From Lactarius indigo (lineage: Eukaryota; Basidiomycota; Agaricomycetes; Russulales; Russulaceae), in assembly GCA_025766275.1 (NCBI GenBank), contig JAFKAC010000167.1:30391-94390 (forward strand): a DNA stretch of 64,000 nucleotides, read 5' to 3'. This document shows positions 45,007-56,508 of this stretch, piece by piece. How positions within the stretch are numbered: the first letter of the stretch is position 1; each line of letters starts with the position of its first letter. The notes under the pieces are model-generated. The model made no database searches. It saw only the letters and a list, made by a program, of their open reading frames with translations, and was not told where the DNA came from. Both the position numbers and the translations under genes were made by a program.

Positions 45007-45615
45007 ATGTCAACGGACTACCTACTTCCCGCTTACTGGAACCCTGACACTTGCGTTGCCACTTCAGCCATGAACCAGCCACGCCTATTCACACACTGGA
45101 TCCCGAGACTACAGGTCTGCCCTTATCATACAGTACTCACATAGCCTAATTACTTTAATTCGCAGACCCTCAACGAGAGATCGCTCTCACAACTACGTCA
45201 GCAGCCCACCCACAGTCGGCTAAAATTCATTGACGAATATCTCGAGGGGGCACGGAGAGGCGAAGATACTTTCGTGTCTCTAGGGATGCCCGAATCTAGC
45301 ACGACCACTCATAAACTGAATCGTTCGGTACTCGGAGAAAACACAACGACTTGCGTCGCTTCTCCCTCATCTACCGCTCCCAGCTCGCCCGGTCACCATC
45401 TTCCTCGTCCTATTACTACTACCCTCATTCCGACTTTTTCGCAAAGTAGCGACCTCGGCTCGCCCACCACTTCTTCCCCCGTCACTCCGAATTTACTCCC
45501 GGAAGCCATGGTTGAAGACCCATGTCTCCCTGAGTATTTATCACAGAGAACCTGCACGTATCCAGACGTTCCAAGTTCAGGAGGCGTGCTTCCCGTTTCC
45601 ATTGTCGAGACATGA
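45007..45615 (+). CDS. Small hypothetical protein
   Basis: Two exons, 45007-45114 and 45166-45615, joined by a 51-nt GT-AG intron, give a 185-residue open frame. The N-terminal half is ordered in character (YLLPAYWNPDTCVATSAMN, LKFIDEYLEGARRGEDTF). The C-terminal half is rich in Ser, Thr and Pro. No signal peptide, membrane segment or known domain is seen. Family not recognised. The support is the clean splice junction and continuous frame. Confidence 0.5.
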
Positions 45616-48600
45616 GGCACCTGAACGACACAGTTGGATTCGACACGATGTTTTGTGTCCGATTAGTCAGCGCGGTTTGCACTGGGTTGTACTGTCGACG
45701 TTCTCTATCCCAACGCTATGATGTATATTATACCCGAGTTTTCCTGTAAGCTCTCGAAGCCAAACCCTTACAGTATATAACCTATTCTAATCCTCGCTCT
45801 GTAATTATTCACCTCCGAGCTGTCTGGCAACACCATGACAATTAGTTCTGCCAATTTCAAGTGCCACCGTCTCTTGTCTAGCGTTTTATCGACCGTTGAT
45901 GTGCCCAATCGGGGGCAGGGGTCTAGGTTGCATTAAAACAAGACCTCCCCCCTAAGAGACTTTGAACAGCGTTGGTGGCATTTGGTGAGCGAATTCGTCT
46001 CCGTGCCACCATCGTGCACTGCTCAAAGGTATCATGCACCACATTTTCTAGACCTCCGAAAAACACTGCTGTATTCACATCTCAGAACCGGGTCTCTTCA
46101 TCCTAGTAGTTTACCATGACTCTCCTCTAACTTGATGTTCATCGGTGATTACATCTCACTTCCCATTCCCCCGGCATACTGTAGTACTCTTCCCCAATCA
46201 TACTTTCGTAGTTCAGTTCCACAGGTAAATCGTCTCGCGTCGGAACCTTTCTTCGTATATGCGCCTACACTGCGAAGTTCTGGCCATACAACATCAATTT
46301 TTTTGGTCTCTGGCAGCCCATTGTGATAGATCGTACCCACAACCGCATCGTTCTCACACATTCAGCGCATCTCGCCGTTGCAAATGGACGCAACCACTGA
46401 TTCCCTATCCTTACGAGCCTAGGTTTCGTGGGCGATAACTCTGCGCCTGGTCGCGAGATACGCCGTTCTATCTTCTATCGCGAACCCAAAGGTATAATGG
46501 TCGCGACATCTTCCCAGTCGGAGGTAGCGCAAGTCAGCGAAGCATAGCACAGCAAGTTTTTGCCAAAATATTTGCCTTCCCTCGCCCTCGCCTTCTTGCA
46601 CGTGCATGTCAGACTTCGGCTGACGGATTACCTTCTTTCTTTCCACTGACCCTTAGGCATACGTTCCTTTGAAAAATGATTCCCTATGACCCGTCCACTT
46701 TCCGCACATCCCAGGAGTAAGACGCGGTGGCGCCGACTTGCGATTTGCTCTCCACGCGCCCCCGTGTTCGAAGACGGACATTCGCTCCCTCAGACCGATA
46801 CTCGTTTCAGGTTCTAGCTATACACCCCCTTTCCTCTCCTCCATCCGCAACACCTCCGTCTCCGCACCGCTCCGGAACTAGATGCTCGCGACGCCCTCAC
46901 GGACAGTTAGCTCTACCTCCGCTTGCTTACCCTTTGCGCCGATGCATGCCCCGCGCGTGCTCGCATTCGCCTGCCTCCTCATCTCCGCTGAAAGCGGTTT
47001 CATGCACCCCGTACCCCTCCCGCCGAACTCCGGCGCGGAGAGCCGCGCTCGGCGACCCTACACGCTCCCGGTATCGCATCATGTAGCCGGATAGCTACCC
47101 CACGTACCGGAATGCGCTCGTTGCGATCCCTCTGGACCATTGGCGCATGTTCGCAACAAGCGAGAAAGAGCGCTGGATAGAGACGTACAGTGAGAACGAG
47201 GTGCGCAAGTGGCTAGGCACCGTGAAGCGCGGAGCGAGCGGATCTGATAGCGTGACCAGCTGCGTTCTACAAGGAACAAGGAGGGTGCGGTTGAACAAGG
47301 GTATCACAGGACGTAGAGCGGCAGAATGCGTTGGGCCGAATACTAGTTTCCCTGTGCAGCGGGGATCGGTGCGTTCAGGTTTCTTATCGTCAACCGATGA
47401 CATAATATTTTTTGTCTCTGTACTCAGCTGTTGATCCGTCTCTCCTCTCATATCACCACGGACACCGACTCAAATCTAAACGAGCATACTCTTGCCACTA
47501 GGGTCCAGGACGGTAACATACACGATTTTTCTCGCTCGAGTGGCTGTTTACTAGCAACAAATTTCCGGGCGGATCGTGCCTTAGAGGTACATTACCTCGA
47601 ATTCGGTGCTCGGGAACCCTTCCGTTGATAAACCAACGAACGGTTAGCGCCTTCAAATTCGTTCCGAGCACAACACCACAGCCTTGGCTGCTGATACATT
47701 CCGGATGGATAGAGCTGGTCGTCACAGAAGCGGAAGATTGGTTGGCCCCACAGAGAGTATGCACAGCTTATCTCTGTTCCGGGAGCTATTTCGTGCACAC
47801 GCATGTCCGGTGCTTGATAGCGGTTGTTTATGCTACTGCTTGGGGGGCTAAGACACTTGCTTGGCAGGTCACCGTCAGCGGTCACCTCGAACTCTCGAGG
47901 AAACTACAATGCCATCATCATGGGCTATATTGGCGCAATATTTCTGGCGCTCCAGGAGCACCTAGCTTCGACTCTGTAAACGATCGATGCACGATCGATA
48001 CATGCTCACCTCACTATCACCTGGTCATTTGAGCCACACTGGCAAGTTTGTTCTCACTCCCTCAATGACGTCATTGTCGCCGCACCGCAGACCCTCCTGG
48101 GGTCCACATTCGGTCTACCACAGGAACACCAATAGGCGCAGACACGCCTCTAATGGTAGCACGGCGCTTTTCATTTTCAAAACGAAGATCGCACGGCCGC
48201 ATAGTCGCACCCTATTCCATTTTGAACCTGTTTAACTCTTGCGGCCAAAACGCTAGGTCGCCGAGGAGCACCACATCAACTGCCAGAGGTGGTTTGGGCG
48301 CTGTATGCAAATCCCTGTCTAACACGAGGTGTTTCAGGCACATACACAAGACGAATTTCGCAGCCTCCTGACGCCCTAAAGCTCTTTGCTTTGTTCCTCT
48401 GGCTCTGGGCCCCCTCTCGTGCTCAGCCCTCAAATAGGGGTCGTCTACCTTTATATCCTTTTGCCACCGGATCCAGAAAGTGGCGCCCACTAGCATGAGG
48501 CCGCGCGCAGGCTGTCACTGTGTCATCACTCAACCTAGACCTTCACAAACTCGTAGTTCGCCGCGTCCAGCAGGGATCTCTAGGCGTTCAGGGGAACTGA

Positions 48601-48652
48601 ACCCCGCTGCATCACCGTTATCAGGAGAGGATACCCGTACTGGCAATACAAT
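45616..48652. other. Intergenic region with no recognised gene
   Basis: Several frames of 70-120 codons (46727-47086 plus, 47147-47434 plus, 47095-47451 minus) overlap each other and none matches a family I know. From about 47980 the sequence is the left copy of a tandem duplication that also precedes the next CFEM gene. Confidence 0.35.
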
Positions 48653-49343
48653 ATGCCAACTTTTAGAACCACCGCCTATGGCCCTTTGGTCGCATTCGTC
48701 GCCCTCTCGTCAATTTTTCTGTCCCACGCCCAATCCCAGCTCCCCGCATGTGCCGCACCTCGCGCTGCAAGTGCAGCCGCTGCCGCAGGGTGCTCCCTGT
48801 ATGATATCATTTCCCAATCCTATTACATTCGTCCTCATTTGAGCCACTCCCTCTGTGATCGCGTTTGGCAGCACAGATTCTGCGTGCTTCTGTAGCAGCG
48901 ACCCTTTCCTCTCAACTTATTCCACGTGCATATACCAGCCTGAGAACTGTCTCAACGGCGACAATGCCAACATCCAACCAGCAATCTCGTTTTACGTCGA
49001 GGCCTGTGACGACGACGGGCCAGGTAAGCAAGTACGATGTACTTAGAATCCCCGAGCGTAAACGACTAATCCCCCACCGCCATTAGGACTTCCTACGATT
49101 GGGGCGCCGTCCTCCATGACGGGCTTGGGCGCTTCTTCGATATCAAGCACCATCCTCACTTTCCCACCTCCCGTCTTGTCGACCGCGCCAACGCCGACGA
49201 GCACACATAGTACCACCTCGGCGTCGACGCAACCTGTCAGTTCGCCGCCGACCAATGCCGCTGAGAGTTTACCAGTTCACGCCCACGTTACTGCCGCACT
49301 GATGGCAGGAGGAGTGGGCGCGCTTGTAGTCCTAGTGATGTGA
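47980..49343 (+). repeat. Tandem segmental duplication, left copy (promoter plus CFEM gene 4)
   Basis: GATCGATGCACGATCGATACAT at 47980 and ACTGGCAAGTT near 48040 recur as GATCAATGCATGATCGATACAA at 49921 and ACTGGCAAGTT near 49981. Similarity continues (GGAACAC.A..AGGC, TCTAATGGT, AGGCACA, GTTCAGGG.AAC.GAACCCCGCT) through the CFEM coding exons. Confidence 0.7.
48653..49343 (+). CDS. CFEM-domain secreted protein 4 (degenerate Cys pattern)
   Basis: Three exons: 48653-48798, 48872-49023 and 49087-49343. Signal peptide (PLVAFVALSSIFLSHAQS), then a CFEM domain in which the second Cys of the usual C-x3-C is Arg (ACAAPRA; the sister gene has ACASPCA). This leaves seven Cys. The heme-ligand position is kept (TDSACFC). 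The Ser/Thr/Pro tail and GPI-type end (ALMAGGVGALVVLVM) match CFEM gene 5. The promoter also lacks about 50 bp that carries the TATA-like GATAAATA in the sister copy. The frame is still open, so it may be expressed, but it looks like the weaker member of the pair. Confidence 0.78.
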
Positions 49344-50615
49344 TGCTACGATCCTTGGGACGGTGTCTTTTCAGGACATTTCGCTTTTAGAACGGTCCGA
49401 TCATGTGGAACGTTCTGTACGCTCGTATGCATCGTAAACTGCATCTTTTCTACCCCTCGCTTCCCTACTATGTCCGACCCACTTACTACATTCTGGTTTC
49501 AGCCCCCAAGTTCAAAAAAAGCCTCCTTTCAAGTAGTACCACTTGTGAATCGATTAGCAAAGTCTTGGCACGCATGCCCAACGGTCACGGGACCGTCCTG
49601 CGCTTACGGTGCTGACCAAGCAGCATCACAAAATGTGGCGGAGGCAATGCAAAATCTCCTGTTGTCCCGGGCCACAAGAAGAAGCACCTTAGCAGGCCGA
49701 TTGTAGATCGACGCCCCCCCCTGCGGTCCTCGCGCCTCACAAAACACGCCTCTGTGCAACCCGAGGTGCAGGAGCAGGACCCACTGGCACCATTTCTTTG
49801 CATGGGCGCCGGTCATTCGTGCTATCATACACTGACGCACCCGCTTGGCAGGGCCAACCGGAACCCCGAGTCAATTTACAAAACAATAAAAACACAGCCC
49901 GTAGTCCCGCATACAGTACGATCAATGCATGATCGATACAATAACATCACCTCGCTATCACCTCCAAGTCGTTCGAACCACTGGCAAGTTCGGTAAACCC
50001 ATCGTCGTCGTCACGCTGGCCTACATTCGATCTACTACACCACAGGAACACTAGGCTTCTAATGGTCGCGCGGCCCTTTAAACGATGTACGGGCGCATGG
50101 TCATACCCTGCTTCGTCTTTAACGCTGTACCGTTGCAGTCAAGAGTCTAGATCATCGAGTTCTATCACCTCAAGTGCTAGACGTGGCGTGAGCACCACAC
50201 GCAGAGCCCTGCATCACAGAAAATGAGGCTATTCAGGCACACCAACAAAACGAGGGCCGGTGCCTCTTGATCTCTCTGCATCTGGACTGTTTGTTGTGTT
50301 CAACCGTCAAATGCAGCTCTTTAAAAAAAAAATGCACTATCATCACCGCCCGACCCATTGTTCTGTCTAAATGCTCATTTGCCACCAGATCCAAGGAAAC
50401 AGCGCCCATTAGCACGGGGCCGCGCGCAAGCTGTCATGGTATCAATCCAACTTGGACGTACACGGACTCGTGGTACACCGCCCCCATACAGTTGGGATCG
50501 CCGCACGTTCAGGGAACCGAACCCCGCTAAGCATCATAGCGATAAATAGCCCATTCCTCCCCGCGATGCTGGTCTTCACGCATCACTTTCATCAGAAGAC
50601 CCTCGCACTGGTAGA
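49344..50615. other. Intergenic, right-copy duplicated promoter
   Basis: No gene recognised between CFEM genes 4 and 5. The portion from about 49920 is the duplicated upstream region of CFEM gene 5. Confidence 0.45.
50541..50548 (+). promoter_or_regulatory. TATA-like element of CFEM gene 5
   Basis: GATAAATA, 75 bases before the ATG at 50616. The homologous stretch is deleted upstream of CFEM gene 4. Confidence 0.45.
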
Positions 50616-51376
50616 ATGTTGACTTTCAGACCCACCGCCTCTGGCCCTTTGGTCGCATTCCTCGCCCTCACGTTCGTGTCTCAGTATATCCCGAGCTCCC
50701 ATGCGCAGTCTACGCTCCCCGCGTGTGCCTCACCTTGTGCCACGACTGCAATCGCTACCGCAGGGTGCTCCAGGTATGTCGCCCTTCCCGGGCCTACTCT
50801 ATTTGCCCTCATCACGAGCCGCTCACTCTTGTGATCGCGTCTGGTAGCGCCGATACTACGTGCATCTGTGACAGCGACCCTTTTCTCGTAGCTTTCACTG
50901 CGTGCATAAACCAAATCTGTAGTTCCGACAACATCCAGTCAACATTGACATTCTACAGCCTCGCCTGCGCTGGCGAGGGGCCTGGTAAGCAAGCACCATC
51001 TCCTTGAAATCTGTGCTCTGAGCGAGAGCGGGAATCCCCTCCTTTAGGGTTTTCTGCACCTGCGACGGTATCTTCCACGACGGGTTCGGGCACGCCATCG
51101 AGCACCATCCTCACTTTCCCGAGTACTGTCTTGACGAGCACGACAAGCAGCTCTCTGAGCTCAACGACGACCTCGACTACCAGTTCGACGAGCACGACAA
51201 CGAGCTCTAAGACGACGACGACGAGCACGAGCACCTCGGGCACGCCCAGTACCTCGGCGACGCGAACCGTCGGGTCGTCGCCGACCAATGCCGCTACAAG
51301 TTTGTCGGGCCACGCCCACGCTGCTGCCGCGCTGATGGCGGGAGGAATTGGCGCTCTTGTAGCCGTAGCTGTGTGA
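50616..51376 (+). CDS. CFEM-domain secreted protein 5, probably GPI-anchored
   Basis: Three exons: 50616-50773, 50848-50984 and 51048-51376. Signal peptide (PLVAFLALTFVSQYIPSSHAQS), complete eight-Cys CFEM domain (ACASPC, GCS, ADTTCICDSD, ACINQIC, LACAG) with Asp three before CxC. A long Ser/Thr linker includes a run of SerThr/ThrThr repeats at about 51133-51245, followed by a GPI-type tail (ALMAGGIGALVAVAV). Sister of CFEM gene 4 by tandem duplication. The longer Ser/Thr linker suggests a heavily O-glycosylated stalk lifting the domain off the membrane (inference). Confidence 0.86.
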
Positions 51377-52066
51377 TGCTAGTAGCTTCCGATTTTTTTT
51401 GGTTGGGACAGTGACATTTTCGCTTTATTCCCTGGACAGTGGCGTTCAATCATATAAGCTCGAATTCATCGTACATCGCAATTTCCATACCCACTTTGAT
51501 TTCCGAGCCCTAATTCCAAATGGCCTTTCGAGTGCTGTGCGTGACTTTAAACAGCCTTGAAAAAAAGTTTTTGGAAAAACACGCGTACACACTTCGGGCT
51601 GTGGAGACCAGCTCCAGGCAGCTCCAGCGCAGAGGGCTGTGCAAATGCGCCTATCACGAGCCTACTTAACCTGGCACTACCCGCTCTACAATATTAATAT
51701 TAATGGCAGGTTGATCGATTGCCCCCTAGAAGCAGATTGTAAAATTCTGCTTCGAAGTCAGGGCACCGCACGACGTCGACCCCCGACACGATTGAGAGAA
51801 TTCGAATCGATTCGCTGCGGTGCACCTTCGGCGGAGGAAGCGCGGACAACCGAGGTGCTGCATTAGGAGGGCCTTGGCAAGTGTCCCGGGGCCTAGCCTT
51901 CCGGCGCTGCGCACGCCTTGTGATCGTATGAAGGGTGCAATGCGTGTCTGCATGACGCCTGTTCTGTTCTCTCCCGGCGCCGGACGCCCAGTATGGCTTT
52001 ATAAATACTCGGCCCGAATTCTCAATCGACCTTTCTTCTCTCCTCCCCCGTGTTCAAGCAAGCGTC
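51377..52066. other. Intergenic, CFEM gene 6 promoter side
   Basis: No gene recognised. A TATA box is at 52000. Confidence 0.45.
52000..52007 (+). promoter_or_regulatory. TATA box of CFEM gene 6
   Basis: TATAAATA, 67 bases before the ATG at 52067, followed by a CT-rich tract typical of fungal start regions. Confidence 0.55.
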
Positions 52067-52806
52067 ATGGTCCGCCTCTCCACTGTCCTTGGCTTTGGGT
52101 TCGTTGCTGCATCTGTCCTCGTACCCGGGGTGCTGTCTCAGGATGTCCCTGCGTGTGCTCTAACCTGCGCACAGAGCGGCGCGGATAGCTCGGGCTGCTC
52201 CCTGTATGTCGAATTTCGTCCCATTTACCCCCCAAGCTTTGACATTGAATCGTCTCTAGGACGGACACCAACTGCATCTGCACTAATCAGACGTTCGCTA
52301 CCACGGCCGGTGGGTGTATCGCTACGGAATGCACGTCCGACGAAATAGATGCGGCTCAAGCATACTTGTTGTCTATCTGCGGTGGTGCGTTCGTTGCCCT
52401 CTTTCACATCGGGCGGTGTCTTAATGCCCAAGGAATACAGCGGCTGCCCCTTCCTCTTCTATTCCATCCTCCGGTGAGTAATATCCGCCCCGCCGTACCA
52501 CACGAATGCGTTTGTTTGGCTGAACTTCCCGATTCAGAGACTTCCACCGGGACGGACACGTCCACTCCAACCGATACCTCTTCGGTCATTACATCATCTA
52601 CGACGAACACCACGCCCCGAACCACGTCTACGTCGTCGACCGCGACTACTCCTAGGACTACGACGACGTCCCCGAGTAGCACGCGCACTTCCTCGACGAG
52701 CGCAACGTCCTCGTCCTCGACGCCCTCTAACCACGCCACGCACGACAAGCCTGCAGGCATGTTGGGCGCAGGGCTCGCCTTGGGCCTGGCGCTGTTCGCG
52801 TGGTGA
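52067..52806 (+). CDS. CFEM-domain secreted protein 6, probably GPI-anchored
   Basis: Four exons: 52067-52203, 52260-52384, 52441-52473 and 52538-52806. Exon 3 is only 33 nt and codes Ala/Pro/Ser residues. Signal peptide (LGFGFVAASVLVPGVLSQ), eight-Cys CFEM domain (ACALTC, GCS, TDTNCICTN, GCIATEC, SICG) with the heme-ligand Asp. A Ser/Thr linker of about 60 residues and a short hydrophobic C terminus (MLGAGLALGLALFAW) follow. It shares the core of genes 4 and 5 but has its own signal peptide and tail, and one extra intron. Expected at the cell surface. Confidence 0.85.
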
Positions 52807-55800
52807 AAGTTGTTCCGACGAGGTCACATGGGGCAAGGCAATTGTCTTACACGCACAACACACGCGTGCATGGTGTCGCCTTCCTTACTGTATCTGACAT
52901 GCCATAACTCGGACGCTGTGCGCGGGAAAAAAGAATAGGTTCGCGCCAAGGCAAGGAACACGTTATTTACGATAATTCGCCTACTTCTTGACTTTGACGG
53001 CCGTTATGTTACTGGACTTTTCTTACATTTATATTGCGGACCCTGATGAAATGGACATGACACTTTCTTCCTCCTCGGGTTGTATTGTGCTGACACGCAT
53101 TTGCGACGTGGCTCTTACTGTAAGGCCGGAACCACTGCGTTCACGTTGAAGAATGGATGACAGCCTCACCCCTTCCCTGAATCGCCATGACACAACTGGC
53201 AACGCGAAGCGGAGTCCACGCTGTCAGTCAACATGGCACGACAACTACTGTACGTTCGGGTCCATTCCACGCACCCGAGCCCATTTTGGGCAAACAATAT
53301 TGCCTTTCTAGACTATGAGAAGTGGAGGAATTCAGGAAGCTGCCTGCACGCACGCACGCACGCACGCACTTGACTTCCCGGGGTCGGTAAGATGGGGTAA
53401 GCCGTCCAGGTTCCTGACGTGTGCAGGCGCGGGTCCTCGGGTCCTCGGACACGTTTCTCGCTACTGTACCTCCTTCACACAGTCCGAGTCTTCCTCTCCG
53501 CTCTCTCTCACCTAGGAAGGAAGAAGGTTCAAGATAAGAGTGGTATTCTGGCAACTTTAGTTATAAATAGCCAAAGGGCTCGTCTGTCACCACATAGATC
53601 CAGCTTATGCCACAGTTGGACTGTTGTTTCATACTCCTTCCAGTCAAGTACAGTACAGTATACAGTCAAGACCATAGTTCTGCGTTCCCTGAGTTACGGG
53701 TCTCGGATAAAGACGGCTAGTAGCTTGAGCTGAGCAGCCCATTCATCTGTAAAACGAACGTCCCGTCGCCGCATGGATTCGAGAAGCGCGGGACTGTCAC
53801 CGTCACTTGTCGAAGTGCTGCCGGCATGTATATGTAGGAAGTTGCCAGGAGCAGGGGGGGGGGGGGAGTATACAGTACAAAGAAGCCTGCAACCGCCGCC
53901 GCGTGCTGTATTACGATAAGAATCATTCAGAGCGGAATTACGAGCTCTCGCCGGGCGCAGACTCGGAACAACAGAACAGTGACAGTGACAATGCGCTGGT
54001 AAACACACCGGCAGCAGCAGCCGTTACACGTGTTGCTTATCACCGCGCAAAGTTACAAAGTTCTGCCCACTCTAAACCCTTTCAAAGTCGTCCGATGGAC
54101 GCTGAGGGTAAAGGAAGTCCTTCTTCGCCGCTGCACCGGCGTGTGGGGTTCACGCATTACGACCACTGTCAGGACACTTCACATGAAATCAGCAGCACAG
54201 CGCCAGCCTGAAATGTATACAGTACAGTATCCCAATAGCCCTGGCAGATTTTGGGTTCTAATTAAATCAAGGATAGATGACGATTAGAAGGATGTGGTAT
54301 ACTACCATGGCTGGGTCATGACATGGCCCAGTAAATAAGTTGGAAGTTCATGCGCACGCGACGTGCATGTCGTATCATGCAAACGCAGACGCAGCCACCC
54401 CCCGACGCTCTCAAACCCGGTAACCGGCATCGTAATTTACCATACCAAGTTTCTCAAACCGAAAAGCAAGATTGAGAAAAGGTTCGACAAGGGACAGCAT
54501 GAGGTTGGAGTCGACGTCCCTGCCGGAAAAGGGGGAGGAATCAGTTTTTTACGATGAGCCCCGTATTCTATTATGCAGCAAGTCCCCCAGATGGGGTTGG
54601 GGAGAGGGAATCGACGTGCTGCAGCGGTGGAGCTGAGAGGCCCGGGAGTGGCGCCGTGTGGGGGTTGAATTCGAACTGGGGTATCATAGTACAGTAATTG
54701 TTGAGTGGATCACGGACGTGCCATCCCCCCATGCCTATGCGGGTCCTCGAAAACCACGAAACAAATTCGTTTCTTGTAGTGTCTTTTTATCGTGCCTTCC
54801 CAGCCGTCACTAACAACACCTGAGGCACCGCCCTGTACTGTAGTACCACACAGGTACAGGAGGTCAACTTTTTTTAAGTCGATCGGCCTGTGCACGCTGC
54901 ACACAACGTTTATTTAACTTTTTTTAAACAAAAATGAAACAACTAATAGGCACTACGAACTCCGGAGGCCAAAAAATCCCGGTCGCTGCTCCAAGCGCTG
55001 GTTTTTGAAATCACCCTCAGGCTTTTTTGTATTCCGCAGCGCGGCCAACGCTAGCCGCATGCAGCGGCGAGGTCTGGGTCGAGCTCCACACCGTAAGTAC
55101 ACTGTGATGCTCCAATTGCACAGCCCGGACGTTGTGGCATGTGCAGCTGTAAGTTCAAGTTGATGGCCGCGTAGATCTAGAAGAAAGATTGCGCAAAGTG
55201 CCAGTCCAGGGTGGCAGCAGCAACGTTCAAGGGTGCACTGCAGGTGCTATATAATTGATTATAAACGCTTTTTGCTCGTGCCTGCATGAGGAACAGAGTA
55301 CCACTTGACGATTAATCAATCAATATATATACACTGGGTCGAAGCTGCTGCCTACGCGCCATCACGCTCTCGCATTAGCGAACTGTCCAACAGGCTACCG
55401 TAATAACCGGCAATACAGAAATAACACGGTCCAGGGTTCGATCACTGTAATTACCAAGTACGGTCATTATTGTTGTCTTTGTTTCTAGGTGGTGCACCGC
55501 ACCAAGATAACGACGGGCCTGATGCCGTCCATCGCTAGGCTTCTCACTGGGCCTGATCTCGTGGCGAGGCGGTTGAACATCGTACCGTATCATATATCAT
55601 TCGGTTAGATTCGGCGGGCACCCCATCCCACGATCCATTGTCTCATTGGGCGAGCAAACGACAATGGGCAACACATAACAGAATCCGTTCGTATGACATG
55701 ACATGACATTCTCTCCTGCACATTTCGAGGAAAGCTTCAAGCGTTGGTTGGTTGTACATAGTGCCACTCACCACACGTCCCCCCCACACCCGGAAACGAG

Positions 55801-56508
55801 AGAAAAGGACAAAAAAAAAAAAAAAGAGGGACAAAGAGAGAAGCGGGTGATGCAATTAGTGTGTTCCAACGCTACGTAAAACGGATAAATATCGTCCAGG
55901 TCGCAGCACACCGAGGTTTTACGCCCGCCCGATGTAACGATCGTAAGAAGGGTAAAGAAGTGGGGGATCGGGGGAATATCACAAGCGCATAAGGGGGAGC
56001 GGGAGAGAAGTACGAGATTAGGAATGCGATGTATCGGCCGTATGCGAAAGGGAGAATGGGGAAGAGTAGGTGTCGACGTTGGAGCGGGGGAACGGAATAG
56101 GGGAGATGGAGGTGTTGAGCATGGGTTGGCGCCGCCGGTTTCGTGTGCACCCTTTGCCTGGCCACCCGCGCGGGTCGGTCGCTCCGCGGGGCAAGCATGC
56201 GAATGGCGAACCAAAGGACACGCACGAAGAAAAGCGGGAGAAAGTGGAAGGGGCGAGAGGGGGGTTGTAATATGAAGGATGCGATGAATAGATGTGTGCG
56301 AATGAGGCAGATATATGGAGACATTGCGGGGCGTAAGATGAGCTGCGCGCGAGAGTAAAAGTCAGTAATTTTAACCCCGGAGAGGATCTATTGGCGCACC
56401 GACAATGGAGCGATTCGTATCCAATCCATGGGAGAAAATAACGGAGATAGAGTACACGAGGAAAAAAAAAAAAAGAAAGGTAGCTGGGGAAACCGCGGTT
56501 GCCAGATA
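52807..56508. other. Gene-poor interval with TACTGTA/TACAGTA motif cluster
   Basis: No gene I can support over 3.7 kb. It contains a CGCA microsatellite (about 53346-53370), a G13 tract (about 53854-53866) and nine copies of TACTGTA or its complement TACAGTA between 53246 and 54842. AT-rich runs occur at 54900-54960 and 55310-55335. Confidence 0.5.
53346..53370. repeat. (CGCA)n microsatellite
   Basis: About six uninterrupted ACGC/CGCA units. Confidence 0.8.

Larger units (their letters stand above)
49920..51376 (+). repeat. Tandem segmental duplication, right copy (promoter plus CFEM gene 5)
   Basis: Matches the block at 47980-49343. It retains a segment between the GAACCCCGCT string (about 50528) and GCATCAC that is missing from the left copy. 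Confidence 0.7.

Noticed and set aside
46727..47451. Overlapping 100-120-codon frames on both strands
   Set aside because: They contradict each other and have no motif, signal peptide or splice partner; not enough for a gene call.
54660..54690. gttcgaatt on the minus strand as a tRNA B box
   Set aside because: Flanks do not pair and there is no A box at a proper distance.
55400..55460. B-box-like ggttcgatcac as a possible tRNA
   Set aside because: No pairing T stem, acceptor stem or D arm can be formed.
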